Shown: piece after piece, positions 44,373-52,766 of the stretch
Layout: each line of letters opens with the position of its first letter
Position numbering within the stretch: the stretch's first letter is position 1
From: CAZZKE01 sp964655005
Lineage (GTDB): Bacteria; Pseudomonadota; Alphaproteobacteria; Rhodospirillales; JABHCV01
Reading direction: 5' to 3'
NCBI GenBank assembly: GCA_964655005.1
Contig: CAZZKE010000003.1
Location: 1-64,000 of the forward strand
DNA: 64,000 nucleotides
The notes under the pieces: generated by a model
What the model was told of the DNA's origin: nothing
Databases searched by the model: none
Seen by the model: the letters and a program-made list of their open reading frames with translations, nothing else
Program-made: the position numbers and the translations under genes

Positions 44373-45488
44373 TTACACCCGCATGGGCATCAACACGTAC
44401 AGCGCACTGGCGTCATCGGTTTCGCTAAGAATGGTCGGCGACGCCGCATCGGCCAGGGTCAGGCGGGCGTTGTCGCCTTCGATCTGGCCGGTAATGTCGA
44501 GCAGATAGCGGGAATTGAAGCCAATTTCCATGGCCTCGCCGGTATAGTCGACTTCGATTTCCTCCGTGGCGCTGCCCTGATCAGGGCTCGACGCCGACAA
44601 TACCAGCACGCCGGGGCCAATGGCCAGCTTGACGGCGCGGGATTTCTCGCTGGATATGGCCGATACCCGGTCCACCGCCTCGGCGAACGGCTTGCAGCGG
44701 ACTATCAGTTCCTTGTCGTTGCCCGACGGGATGACCCGTTGGTAATCGGGGAAGGTGCCGTCGATCAGCTTCGAAGTCAGGGTGACGGAATCAAACGTGA
44801 AGCGGATTTTGGTTTCCGACAGCTCGACGGCGACATCATCGACCGTTTCCTCGATCAGCCGGTGCAGTTCGCCGACGGTCTTGCGCGGCACGATAATTCC
44901 GGGCATGCCCTCGGCGCCGCCCGGCAGTGGGCCTTCGGCGCTGGCCAGCCGGTGGCCGTCGGTGGCCACCGCGCGCAGCACGGCGGCGCCGTTGCGTTCC
45001 GCCGCATGCAGATAAATTCCGTTCAGGTAGTAACGGGTTTCCTCGGTCGAAATGGCGAAACGGGTGCGGTCGATCAGGCCGCGAAGTTCCGTCGCGGGCA
45101 ACGAAAAACGGTGTGGCAGGTCGCCGCCCGACATCACCGGAAATTCATCGGTCGGCAGGCAGGTCAGGGTGAACCGGGAGCGCCCGGAGCGGATCACCAG
45201 CCGGCCGTCGTCGCCGCTGTCGAATTCGATTTCCGAGCCATCGGGCAACTTGCGGACGATTTCGTAAAGCGTCAGGGCCGGGGCGGTGGTGGCGCCCGGC
45301 GTTTCGACGCCGGCAGCGACCTGGTCGATTATGTCCAGGTCCATGTCGGTAGCGTTCAGGCCCAGCTGCCCGTCGCCCGCCTCGATCCTGACGTTGGATA
45401 AAATCGGAATGGTGTTGCGCCGCTCGACCACGCTCTGGACACGGCCCAGGGCCTTCAGCAATGCGGCCCGTTCAATGGTAAATTTCAT
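44373..45488 (-). CDS. dnaN: DNA polymerase III beta sliding clamp
   Basis: This 371-residue ring-forming clamp starts MKFTIERAALLKALGRVQSVVERRNTIPILSNV. It has three similar domains, with GHRLASAEGPLPG in the middle and the peptide-binding end VLMPMRV. The ATG at 45488 gives the standard N-terminus. It lies 148 bases downstream of dnaA on the same strand. Confidence 0.97.
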   Translation of the reverse strand: MKFTIERAALLKALGRVQSVVERRNTIPILSNVRIEAGDGQLGLNATDMDLDIIDQVAAGVETPGATTAPALTLYEIVRKLPDGSEIEFDSGDDGRLVIRSGRSRFTLTCLPTDEFPVMSGGDLPHRFSLPATELRGLIDRTRFAISTEETRYYLNGIYLHAAERNGAAVLRAVATDGHRLASAEGPLPGGAEGMPGIIVPRKTVGELHRLIEETVDDVAVELSETKIRFTFDSVTLTSKLIDGTFPDYQRVIPSGNDKELIVRCKPFAEAVDRVSAISSEKSRAVKLAIGPGVLVLSASSPDQGSATEEIEVDYTGEAMEIGFNSRYLLDITGQIEGDNARLTLADAASPTILSETDDASALYVLMPMRV

Positions 45489-45636
45489 ATTGCTTCTAGG
45501 ACTTACAGGTGTTGTTATTTTACGGTCGACCGGTCGCCAGGACCAGGCCTTCCACGGTCTCCCCACGAGAGACTGTCATTATACCAAAAAGCCCTGAAAG
45601 CAGAAGCCTTTTCGACGTCTCGGGCGGCCCCCGGAA

Positions 45637-47100
45637 TCAGCCCTCGAGCATCCGGCGGAGCAGCTCGACATCTTCGGCGAAAGAAGAATCGCATTCCCGC
45701 AGTTCTTCGACCTTTTTCACCGCGTGCATCACCGTGGTGTGGTCGCGACCGCCGAATTTGCGGCCTATTTCGGGCAGCGACCGCGAGGTCAGCTGCTTGG
45801 CCAGGTACATGGCGACCTGGCGCGGCCGGGCCACCGAACGGGCCCGCCGGGCCGAATGCATATCGGATATGCGGATGTTGAAATGGGACGCCACCTGTTT
45901 CTGGATTTCCTCGATAGTCACCCGGCGGTCATTGGCGCGGAGCAGGTCGTGCAGCACTTCCTGGGTGTTTTCCAGGGTGATTTCACGACCGACAAGCTGC
46001 GAGTGGGCGACCACGCGGTTCAGCGCGCCTTCCAGTTCGCGCACGTTGGCGGTAATCTTGTGGGCCAGGAATTCCAGCATCTTCTGCGGCACCTGAACCT
46101 TCATCAGGTCCGCCTTGGATTCCAGAATCCCCAGGCGAAGTTCGTAGGTGGTGGCGTGGATATCGGCGACCAGGCCGCAATTCAGCCGCGATTGCAGGCG
46201 TTCCTCCATGCCTTCCAGATCGGACGGCGACTTGTCGGCGGACAGGATAATCTGCCGGCCCTGATCGACCAGCGCGTTAAAGGTATGGAAAAATTCTTCC
46301 TGGGTGGCGCCCTTGCCGCCGATAAACTGCACGTCGTCGATCATCAGGACATCGACATTGCGGAACATGTCCTTGAAGTCGACCGTGTTTTGTTCCCGCA
46401 GGGCCCGGATAAACCGGTACATGAATTTTTCCGCCGACAGATAAATCACCGTGCGCGACGGGTCCTGTTCCCGGATATGCCAGGCGGTGGCGTGCATCAG
46501 GTGGGTCTTGCCAAGCCCGACGCCGCCATACAGGAACAGCGGATTAAACGGCGCCGTGGCCGCCTCGGCGACTCTTCTGGCGGCGGCGTAGGCGAATTCG
46601 TTGGGCTTGCCGACGACGTAATTCTCGAAGGTAAAGCGGGCGTCCAGCGGCGCGCTGATGTCGTCGCCGCCGCCGGTTCGGCGCACCCCCCCCGCCTTGA
46701 GCCGGGCGCCGGACGCTTCCAGCGCCCCGGAGGCCCGCGACGATGCGGCGGTGGTGGCGCTTTCGGTCGCCGCCGCCAGCCTGCCGCCGGGGCGCTCGCC
46801 CGGCTTGTGCCGGGGGGCGGGCTTGAAACAATGATCGGACTGGACAAATATATCGACGCTGGCGACCGCCGGATCGACACCGTTCCACAGGGATTGCAGA
46901 CGGTCGGCGTAGTGGGCGACCACCCAGTCGCGCATGAAGCGGGTCGGCACGGCGATGCGGGCGGCGCCATCGACGACTTCGCGCACCGCCATCGGTTTCA
47001 CCCAGCTTTGATAGGCGGCTTCGCCGATTTCGCCGCGCAGGTTTTCACACACCTGATTCCAGCAATAAGCGACCGGGTCGTCTGATTTATCGCTCGTCAT
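45637..47100 (-). CDS. dnaA: Chromosomal replication initiator DnaA
   Basis: This 487-residue AAA+ protein unwinds oriC. Domain I is at the N-terminus (CWNQVCENLRGEIGEAAYQSWVKPM). A low-complexity linker covers about residues 95-145. The ATPase has FLYGGVGLGKTHLMHA (Walker A), DVLMIDDVQFIGGK (Walker B) and a sensor-II-region arginine. The C-terminal helix-turn-helix ends with RSLPEIGRKFGGRDHTTVMHAVKKVEEL, the DnaA-box signature. dnaA lies about 17 kb from the proposed oriC, a separation normal for alphaproteobacteria. Confidence 0.97.
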   Translation of the reverse strand: MTSDKSDDPVAYCWNQVCENLRGEIGEAAYQSWVKPMAVREVVDGAARIAVPTRFMRDWVVAHYADRLQSLWNGVDPAVASVDIFVQSDHCFKPAPRHKPGERPGGRLAAATESATTAASSRASGALEASGARLKAGGVRRTGGGDDISAPLDARFTFENYVVGKPNEFAYAAARRVAEAATAPFNPLFLYGGVGLGKTHLMHATAWHIREQDPSRTVIYLSAEKFMYRFIRALREQNTVDFKDMFRNVDVLMIDDVQFIGGKGATQEEFFHTFNALVDQGRQIILSADKSPSDLEGMEERLQSRLNCGLVADIHATTYELRLGILESKADLMKVQVPQKMLEFLAHKITANVRELEGALNRVVAHSQLVGREITLENTQEVLHDLLRANDRRVTIEEIQKQVASHFNIRISDMHSARRARSVARPRQVAMYLAKQLTSRSLPEIGRKFGGRDHTTVMHAVKKVEELRECDSSFAEDVELLRRMLEG

Positions 47101-47254
47101 ATATTTTAATAACCCCTAATTGGGTGTTTGATGCGGCGAGGGTCGGCGGATCCGTTTGGCTGGCCCGGCGACCGGAAAGACCCGCTACGTACGGAGCAAC
47201 CATTCGTTGGTGCGCGCCCGCCATCTAGCGACTTTAACAATTATTAGTTGGATG

Positions 47255-47283
47255 ATCTTAGCCGATACTTCACATGCACACAA
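47255..47283 (-). promoter_or_regulatory. Candidate dnaA promoter
   Basis: On the minus strand TTGTGT (47283-47278) and TAAGAT (47260-47255) are 17 bases apart. The predicted transcript starts about 150 bases before the dnaA ATG. The -35 match is weak. Confidence 0.35.
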
Positions 47284-47285
47284 CT

Positions 47286-47297
47286 GGCAAATTTGCC
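47286..47297. promoter_or_regulatory. Perfect 12-bp palindrome upstream of dnaA promoter
   Basis: GGCAAATTTGCC is a perfect palindrome just upstream of the candidate dnaA -35 element. It could be a regulator site. The regulator is unknown. Confidence 0.35.
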
Positions 47298-47514
47298 TAC
47301 AAATATTTATAAAATTTTATTTAAATTGTCGTTATAAATACTTGACCTTTATTATGCAGCGTTTCCCCGCATCACCCTGTCCCATTAAGGATAAATTACA
47401 AAGACATGATGGCACTTGCAACGTGTTCGTATAGGGAACATTGAAAATAATTTTCTTGACAACAAGGCCGCCTTCGAGTCCCCCGGAAGAGGCCCTTGAA
47501 AAACCTAGCAGATG

Positions 47515-47549
47515 CAAAAAAGGCCGCCCTCCCTGGCCGGGGGGCGACC
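47515..47549 (-). terminator. Rho-independent terminator of rpsT
   Basis: On the minus strand GGTCGCCC pairs with GGGCGGCC (one G-U pair) across a CCGGCCAGG-containing loop region, followed by seven T. It begins 32 bases after the rpsT stop. Confidence 0.8.
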
Positions 47550-47580
47550 GTTTTCAATCAGGCTTTTCGCCGTCTTGCGA

Positions 47581-47847
47581 TCAGGCGGCCAGCACCTTGA
47601 TCCGGGCCGACAGGCGCGATAATTTCCGGGCCGCCATTTTCCGATGGAAGATACCCTTGGCGACGCCGCGCATCAGTTCCGGCTGGGCGGCCCTGAAGGC
47701 GGCCTCGGCGATGCCCTTGTCGCCGTCGGCGATGGCCTCTTCGACCTTGCGGATATAGGTCCGGATGCGGGTTCTGCGGTCACCGTTCACCTTGGTCCGG
47801 CGCGCGGTCTGGCGAAAGCGTTTCTTTGCGGATGCGTGGTTTGCCAT
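47581..47847 (-). CDS. rpsT: 30S ribosomal protein S20
   Basis: This 88-residue, Lys/Arg-rich helical protein binds 16S rRNA. It starts MANHASAKKRFRQTARRTKVNGDRRTR and ends RLSARIKVLAA. The ATG at 47847 is supported by the conserved N-terminus; an upstream frame to 47928 is leader. Its neighbour dnaA is the usual alphaproteobacterial arrangement. It has its own promoter and terminator. Confidence 0.97.
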   Translation of the reverse strand: MANHASAKKRFRQTARRTKVNGDRRTRIRTYIRKVEEAIADGDKGIAEAAFRAAQPELMRGVAKGIFHRKMAARKLSRLSARIKVLAA

Positions 47848-47899
47848 GGTCTCTCTTGTGTTTCGTGCTCGGGCTGGATTTAGTGTAAGCGAACGCGGG

Positions 47900-47928
47900 T
47901 TTATATAGCCCGCGCCCGGCCCCGTCAA
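47900..47928 (-). promoter_or_regulatory. Sigma-70 promoter of rpsT
   Basis: On the minus strand TTGACG (47928-47923) and TATAAA (47905-47900) are separated by 17 bases, each matching 5 of 6 consensus positions. Predicted start near 47893, giving a leader of about 45 bases. The -35 lies inside the terminator hairpin of the upstream gene. Confidence 0.7.
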
Positions 47929-47948
47929 GTCCGTTGACGGGGCCGGGC
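47914..47948 (-). terminator. Strong hairpin terminator of the enoyl-CoA hydratase gene
   Basis: A perfect 15-bp GC-rich stem (GCCCGGCCCCGTCAA / TTGACGGGGCCGGGC) with a 5-base loop overlaps the stop codon region. No T-run follows, so it may work with Rho or as an RNA-stabilising hairpin. Confidence 0.6.
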
Positions 47949-48724
47949 TATTCGCCCGTGAACGATGGCCGCCGCTTATCGATGAAGGCCGCCATGCCTT
48001 CTTTCTGATCTTTGGTGGCGAAGGTGGCGTAAAACATCCGGCGTTCGAACCGGATGCCTTCGGCCAGCGTCGTTTCCAGCGCCCGGTTGACCGCCTCCTT
48101 GGCCATCATCACCACCGGACGGGACAGCTCGGCGATGGCTCCGGCGGTCTTGAGCGCCTCCTCGATCAACTGGTCGGCCGGGACAATACGGCTGACCAGC
48201 CCCGACCTTTCGGCCTCTTCGGCATCCATCATGCGCCCGGTCAGGCACATTTCCATGGCCTTCGACTTGCCGACGGTGCGGGTCAACCGCTGCGAGCCGC
48301 CGGCCCCGGGAATGGTGCCGATGGTGATTTCCGGCTGGCCGAACCTGGCGGTATCGGCGGCCAGGATGAAGTCGCACATCATCGCCAGTTCGCAGCCGCC
48401 GCCCAGGGCGTAGCCGGCGACGGCGGCGATCACCGGCTTGCGGCACCGCGTCACCCGTTCCCAGCCGGCCCCGATAAAGTTTTCATTATAGACATCGGCG
48501 AAGGACTTATCCTTCATCTCCTTGATGTCGGCGCCGGCGGCGAAGGCCTTCGCCGAGCCGGTGATAACCATGGCGCCGATTTCGCCATCGGCCTCGAAGT
48601 CGTCCAGGGCCTGGGCCAATTCACCAATCAGCGCCCCGTTCAAGGCGTTCAGCGCGTCCGGCCGATTGAGCGTTATCAGGCCGGCCCGGCCCTTTTTCTC
48701 GGCGATGATATTGTGGTAAGCCAT
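47948..48724 (-). CDS. Enoyl-CoA hydratase
   Basis: This 258-residue crotonase-fold enzyme hydrates 2-enoyl-CoA in beta-oxidation. The oxyanion-hole segments are AFAAGADIKEM and AVAGYALGGGCELAMMCD. The catalytic Glu pair lies in GQPEITIGTIPGAGGSQRLTR, as in short-chain (EchA/PaaF-like) hydratases. The length is normal and the N-terminus MAYHNIIAEKKGRAGLITLNRP is typical. It may be the broad-specificity housekeeping enzyme; the substrate is not shown. Confidence 0.92.
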   Translation of the reverse strand: MAYHNIIAEKKGRAGLITLNRPDALNALNGALIGELAQALDDFEADGEIGAMVITGSAKAFAAGADIKEMKDKSFADVYNENFIGAGWERVTRCRKPVIAAVAGYALGGGCELAMMCDFILAADTARFGQPEITIGTIPGAGGSQRLTRTVGKSKAMEMCLTGRMMDAEEAERSGLVSRIVPADQLIEEALKTAGAIAELSRPVVMMAKEAVNRALETTLAEGIRFERRMFYATFATKDQKEGMAAFIDKRRPSFTGE

Positions 48725-48738
48725 CGGATATTCCTTAT

Positions 48739-49095
48739 CTATTTTTCGGCGGGACGAAGGGTAAAGCGGGCGATCAGCGGGGCGTTTGAACGGGGCGGGA
48801 ATTCCAGTTTTAAAATTTCATCTTCGCGGACAAACAGGCCCGGCCCGGTCTCTACCCAGCCCAGCTGGGGCAGGGTCGCGGCATAGAAATCCAGCACCGC
48901 CTGGCGGCTGGTGGTTCCCTGTACGGCATTTTCGACGATGCGCCCGCCCGGGCTGTCGAAGGCCATCAGCTCGCCGGCCAGTTCGGACATTCCCGGCATC
49001 AGCGGCAGGTCATCGAAGCCGCCGACAAACTCACTACCGGCGCGTCCGGGCGAGGCCATCAGCAGCAAGATGACGGTAATGGCGAAACTTTTCAT
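48739..49095 (-). CDS. Small exported protein of unknown function
   Basis: This protein of 118 residues has a signal peptide (KSFAITVILLLMASPGRAG). Its mature domain is about 95 residues (FDDLPLMPGMSELAGELMAFDSPGGRIVENAV, then RQAVLDFYAATLPQLGWVE). It resembles periplasmic proteins found beside mutM/enoyl-CoA hydratase genes in other alphaproteobacteria, with no known function. I use the ATG at 49095; a GTG at 49101 is also possible. Confidence 0.75.
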   Translation of the reverse strand: MKSFAITVILLLMASPGRAGSEFVGGFDDLPLMPGMSELAGELMAFDSPGGRIVENAVQGTTSRQAVLDFYAATLPQLGWVETGPGLFVREDEILKLEFPPRSNAPLIARFTLRPAEK

Positions 49096-49115
49096 GGTCA
49101 CGGAATTCTATGCCA

Positions 49116-49958
49116 TCAGCGCTGGGTTCTGGAACAGTAAAATGTCGAACGCCCGGCCTGGGTTATTCTGGCTATGCCGCCGGTCCGGTCCGGATCGCAG
49201 TCGCAGCCGGGGCAGGGCTGACCCCGGCGACCGTAAACGGCGAAGCTTAGCTGAAAATATCCGGGCTCGCCGGAAGGCCTGCGATGGTCGCTGATTGATG
49301 ACCCGCCGGCCTTTATGGCTTCCCGCAAGACGTTGCGGATCGCCGGGACCAGCCGCGCGGCCCGCGCTCCGGCCACCGAGGCGGCCTTGCGTTTCGGCGA
49401 TATCCCGGCCCGGAACAACGCCTCGCAGACATAGATATTACCCAGCCCGGCGACCACCGACTGATCCAGCAGGGCCGTCTTGATCGGCGACTGGCGGTTT
49501 TTCAGGGCCGCCGACAGTACCGCCGCGTCGAACCCGTCATCCAGCGGTTCCGGCCCCAGGTTTTTAAGCATCGGGTAATCGCCCAGTTTCCCGGCGTCGA
49601 TCAGGTCCATCATGCCGAACCGCCGGGGATCGTTATAGCGAATTTCGGCGCCGTCATCGGTACACAGGATAATGTGTTCGTGTTTTTCCGGGGCCGGCGC
49701 CGCACCCCGGTAGATCCGGTAACTGCCGGACATGCCCAGGTGGCTAAGCAGCACCGTGCCGTCGTCCAGTTCGATCAGCAGAAACTTGGCCCGGCGGCGG
49801 ACCGCCACGACCAGCCGCCCGGTCAATCGCTGGCCGAAATCATCGGGCAGTGGAAAACGCAGGTCGGGGCGGCGGGCGACGGCGCGGCTGATGCGGCGGC
49901 CGACAAGAACCGGGGCCAGGGCGCGGCGGACAGTTTCGACTTCGGGCAGTTCGGGCAT
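49116..49958 (-). CDS. mutM: Formamidopyrimidine-DNA glycosylase
   Basis: This 280-residue bifunctional glycosylase/AP lyase removes 8-oxoguanine. The catalytic Pro2-Glu3 follow the initiator Met (PELPEVETVRRAL). The H2TH domain has VAGLGNIYVCEALFRAGI. The C-terminal zinc finger is YGRRGQPCPGCDCDPDRTGGIARITQAGRSTFYCSRTQ, with one extra Asp/Cys element between the first two Cys pairs. It lies divergently, 45 bases from ubiE. Confidence 0.95.
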   Translation of the reverse strand: MPELPEVETVRRALAPVLVGRRISRAVARRPDLRFPLPDDFGQRLTGRLVVAVRRRAKFLLIELDDGTVLLSHLGMSGSYRIYRGAAPAPEKHEHIILCTDDGAEIRYNDPRRFGMMDLIDAGKLGDYPMLKNLGPEPLDDGFDAAVLSAALKNRQSPIKTALLDQSVVAGLGNIYVCEALFRAGISPKRKAASVAGARAARLVPAIRNVLREAIKAGGSSISDHRRPSGEPGYFQLSFAVYGRRGQPCPGCDCDPDRTGGIARITQAGRSTFYCSRTQR

Positions 49959-50003
49959 GAAGCTAATCTAGCGCCTTCGGCGGGCTTGGGCTATGGTGCG
50001 CCC

Positions 50004-50756
50004 ATGAACAGCGAAAAAAAATCCGAAACCACTCACTTCGGTTACGCCGCGGTCAATGCCGACGACAAGGCGGGCATGGTCCGGGATGTATTTAACAGCG
50101 TCGCCCCCCGCTATGACCTGATGAACGACCTGATGAGCCTGGGCGTCCACCGGCTGTGGAAGGGGGCGATGATCGACGCCCTGAACCCGCGCCGCCGGAT
50201 GGCGCTGCTTGACGTCGGCGGCGGCACCGGCGACATCGCCTTTCGCTTTCTGGAACGGGGCGGCGGTCGGGTCACGGTCTGCGACATTAACGATGAAATG
50301 CTGGCGGTCGGGCGCGACCGGGCCATCGACCGGGGTATTCTGCACGATATTTCCTGGATCAGCGGCGACGCCGAACGGCTGCCCGTGCCCGATGCCGCCT
50401 TCGACGCCTTCACCATCGCCTTCTGCATCCGCAACGTCACCCATATCGACCGCGCCCTGGCCGAGGCCCGGCGGGTCCTGAAACCCGGCGGACACTTTTT
50501 GTGTCTGGAATTCAGCCATGTCGAAGCGCCCCTGCTGGGGCGGGCTTACAACGCCTATTCCTTCGCCGTGCTGCCCCGGCTGGGGCAACTGGTCGCCGGC
50601 GACGCGGAATCATACCGGTATCTGGCCGAAAGCATTCGCCGTTTTCCCAACCGGCAAAATTTCGCCGGGATGATTACCGCCGCCGGGTTTGACCGAGTCG
50701 GCTGTCGCCGCCTGTCGGGCGGAATCGCCGCCCTGCATTCCGCCTGGCGGATTTAA
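50004..50756 (+). CDS. ubiE: Ubiquinone/menaquinone C-methyltransferase UbiE
   Basis: This protein of 250 residues is a SAM-dependent C-methyltransferase acting on the ring of ubiquinone or menaquinone precursors. Markers are FNSVAPRYDLMNDLMSLGVHRLWK, LDVGGGTGDIAFRFL (SAM motif) and FCIRNVTHIDRALAEARRVLKPGG. The ATG at 50004 is the start; an open frame continues upstream but is in the mutM region. ubiB follows 5 bases later. Confidence 0.96.
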   Translation: MNSEKKSETTHFGYAAVNADDKAGMVRDVFNSVAPRYDLMNDLMSLGVHRLWKGAMIDALNPRRRMALLDVGGGTGDIAFRFLERGGGRVTVCDINDEMLAVGRDRAIDRGILHDISWISGDAERLPVPDAAFDAFTIAFCIRNVTHIDRALAEARRVLKPGGHFLCLEFSHVEAPLLGRAYNAYSFAVLPRLGQLVAGDAESYRYLAESIRRFPNRQNFAGMITAAGFDRVGCRRLSGGIAALHSAWRI

Positions 50757-50761
50757 CCGCC

Positions 50762-52297
50762 ATGAAGCGGACCCTGAAAAACATTGGCCGCCTGCTGGCG
50801 ATCGCCCGCATTCTGGCCCGCCACAACGCCCTGTTTCTGCTCGAACGCCTGGAAGTGGCGGCCCCGGTGGCGCTGCTGGCGCGGATCTTTTCACGCCAGG
50901 CGGCGGGCCGACCGGGCCAGCGGCTGGCGGCGGCGCTGCAGGAAGCCGGGCCCAGCTTCATCAAGCTGGGTCAGGCGCTATCGACCCGGTCGGACCTGCT
51001 AGGCGAACAGTTTTCCGCCGACCTGTCGGAATTGCAGGACCGCCTGCCGCCGTTTCCCGGGGCCCAGGCCCGGGCCATCGTCGAGGCCGAATTCGGCCGG
51101 CCCCTGACCGAACTGTTCAGCCATTTCGACGAACAGCCGGTCGCTGCCGCCTCTATCGCCCAGGTCCATTTCGCGACCACTCCGGATGGCCGCGAGGTCG
51201 CCGTCAAGGTCCTGCGACCGGGGATCGAGGCCGCCTTCCAGCGCGACATCGACCTGTTCCTGTGGGTCGCCGAACTGATCGAGGCGGCCCGGCCCGAATA
51301 CCGCCGGCTGCGGCCGGTGCCGTCGATCCGCACCCTGGCCGACACCGTCAGGCTGGAAATGGACCTGCGCTTCGAGGCCGCCGCCGCCGCCGAACTGGCG
51401 GAAAACTTCCAGGACGACCCGGATTTTACCGTGCCCGCCGTCGACTGGCCGCTGACCGGTCGCCGGGTGCTGACCACGGAACGGGTTCACGGCGCCCCGA
51501 TGGACGATCTGGAAGCCATCGAGGCGTTCGGGCTCGACCCGGTCGCGGTGCTCGAAAAAACCTCCTCGGTGTTTTTCTATCAGGTGTTTCGGGATGGTTT
51601 TTTCCACGCCGACCTGCATCCGGGCAACATGTTCGTGCGCCCCGACGGCGGCCTGGCGGCGGTCGATTTCGGCATCATGGGCCGGCTCGACCGCGATACC
51701 CGCCTGCATCTGGGCGAAATGCTGCTGGCCTTTCTGACCCGGAATTACCGGCGGGTCGCGGAAATTCATTTCGAGGCCGGCTGGATCGGGCCGGAACAAT
51801 CCGTCGATGCCTTTACCCAGGCCTGCCGGTCGATCGCCGAGCCGATTCTGGACCTGCCGCAGAACGAAATTTCCATCGCCCGCCTGCTCGGCCAGCTTTT
51901 TTCGATAACCGAAACCTTCGACATGGAAACCCAGCCGCAGTTGCTGTTGCTGCAAAAAACCATGCTGATCGCCGAGGGTACCGGGCGCAAGCTTAGCCCG
52001 GAGGCCAACATGTGGCTGCTGGCCCGGCCGCTGATCGAAAACTGGATGGCCGAAACCCTGGGGCCGGAAGCCAGGGTGCTGGACGCCGCCGCCGATTTCA
52101 CCCACGCCTTAAGGCGGCTGCCGGCGCTGCTTGAAAACCTGGAAAAAGGCGCCGCCGAACTGGCCCAGGGCCGGATCAGGCTGCACCCCGATACGGTGCG
52201 GGCGCTCAGGGGCGAAAAAACCGGGACCATCGGCGCTGTCGCGGTGATCGCATCCGTCGCCCTGCTGGCCGCCCTGGCGGTAATCCTGATTCAATAG
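50762..52297 (+). CDS. ubiB: UbiB family kinase-like protein
   Basis: This 511-residue ABC1/ADCK-type ATPase supports ubiquinone synthesis. It contains the KxGQ motif (SFIKLGQALSTRSDLLG), the Ala-rich P-loop substitute AAASIAQVHFATT, and the catalytic-loop FFHADLHPGNMFV with VDFGIMGRLD. Two hydrophobic C-terminal helices (AVAVIASVALLAALAVILI) anchor it in the membrane. It forms an operon with ubiE. Confidence 0.96.
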   Translation: MKRTLKNIGRLLAIARILARHNALFLLERLEVAAPVALLARIFSRQAAGRPGQRLAAALQEAGPSFIKLGQALSTRSDLLGEQFSADLSELQDRLPPFPGAQARAIVEAEFGRPLTELFSHFDEQPVAAASIAQVHFATTPDGREVAVKVLRPGIEAAFQRDIDLFLWVAELIEAARPEYRRLRPVPSIRTLADTVRLEMDLRFEAAAAAELAENFQDDPDFTVPAVDWPLTGRRVLTTERVHGAPMDDLEAIEAFGLDPVAVLEKTSSVFFYQVFRDGFFHADLHPGNMFVRPDGGLAAVDFGIMGRLDRDTRLHLGEMLLAFLTRNYRRVAEIHFEAGWIGPEQSVDAFTQACRSIAEPILDLPQNEISIARLLGQLFSITETFDMETQPQLLLLQKTMLIAEGTGRKLSPEANMWLLARPLIENWMAETLGPEARVLDAAADFTHALRRLPALLENLEKGAAELAQGRIRLHPDTVRALRGEKTGTIGAVAVIASVALLAALAVILIQ

Positions 52298-52343
52298 CGC
52301 CGTCGTTTCCGCCCGCCGGGGCCATCGGCTATTGCGTGTAAAC

Positions 52344-52362
52344 ATACCATAATGTATGGTAT
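52344..52362. promoter_or_regulatory. Palindromic operator upstream of the membrane protein/TetR genes
   Basis: ATACCATA-ATG-TATGGTAT is an 8-bp perfect inverted repeat with a 3-base centre. It overlaps a candidate -10 (TATGGT, 52355-52360) paired with TTGCGT (52332-52337) at 17 bases. The predicted start is near 52367-52371. This is a typical layout for a TetR repressor site. Confidence 0.6.
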
Positions 52363-52370
52363 CTTATCTT

Positions 52371-52754
52371 ATGCCTTGGTTCGGGATCATGATCATGATT
52401 TATGCCGCCATCGTCGCCAGTTTCGCAATTTTCCTTATTCATGTATTTGCCGGCGGCGCGGCGATTGTGCGCCCCCTGCTGGCGGCGAAGGATTTGCGGA
52501 CCGTTCCCAGGCTGACCAATTATTATTGCTGGCATCTGGTGTCCATCGTGCTGTTCGCCATGGGGCTGTGCTGGGTCTGGTTTCTGGTTGATCCGGCGGC
52601 GCGGGCGGCGGCGGTCATGGCGACCGGGCTTTCCGTGGCGTTTATGGTTTGGGGCCTGGCGCTGGTTTTGTGGAAACGGCAGAAACACATGCATATGCCC
52701 CAGTGGATTTTATTTGCCGTATCCACGGCCGTATCCATCCCCGCGCTTTGGTGA
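52371..52754 (+). CDS. Small four-helix membrane protein of unknown function
   Basis: This protein of 127 residues has about four predicted membrane helices (WFGIMIMIYAAIVASFAIFLIHVFAG, LVSIVLFAMGLCWVWFLV, AVMATGLSVAFMVWGLALVLW, WILFAVSTAVSIPALW). I do not recognise the family. It lies behind a palindromic operator and is followed by a TetR gene after 12 bases, so the pair is probably a self-regulated unit. The ATG at 52371 is close to the predicted transcript start, so translation may be leaderless. An ATG at 52356 would lie within the operator and is less likely. Confidence 0.7.
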   Translation: MPWFGIMIMIYAAIVASFAIFLIHVFAGGAAIVRPLLAAKDLRTVPRLTNYYCWHLVSIVLFAMGLCWVWFLVDPAARAAAVMATGLSVAFMVWGLALVLWKRQKHMHMPQWILFAVSTAVSIPALW

Positions 52755-52766
52755 TATTGCAACTTC

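Larger units (their letters stand above)
47101..47580. other. Intergenic region upstream of dnaA
   Basis: About 480 bases lie between dnaA and rpsT, AT-rich at 47230-47360. It holds a candidate dnaA promoter, a GGCAAATTTGCC palindrome and the rpsT terminator. I saw no consensus DnaA box here, so it is not my choice for oriC. Confidence 0.6.

Noticed and set aside
45724..47085. 453-codon frame antisense to dnaA
   Set aside because: dnaA is complete with conserved domains; the antisense frame has no recognisable content.
50689..51996. 435-codon frame overlapping ubiB on the same strand
   Set aside because: Frameshifted reading of ubiB; Arg/Gly/Pro-rich with no motif.
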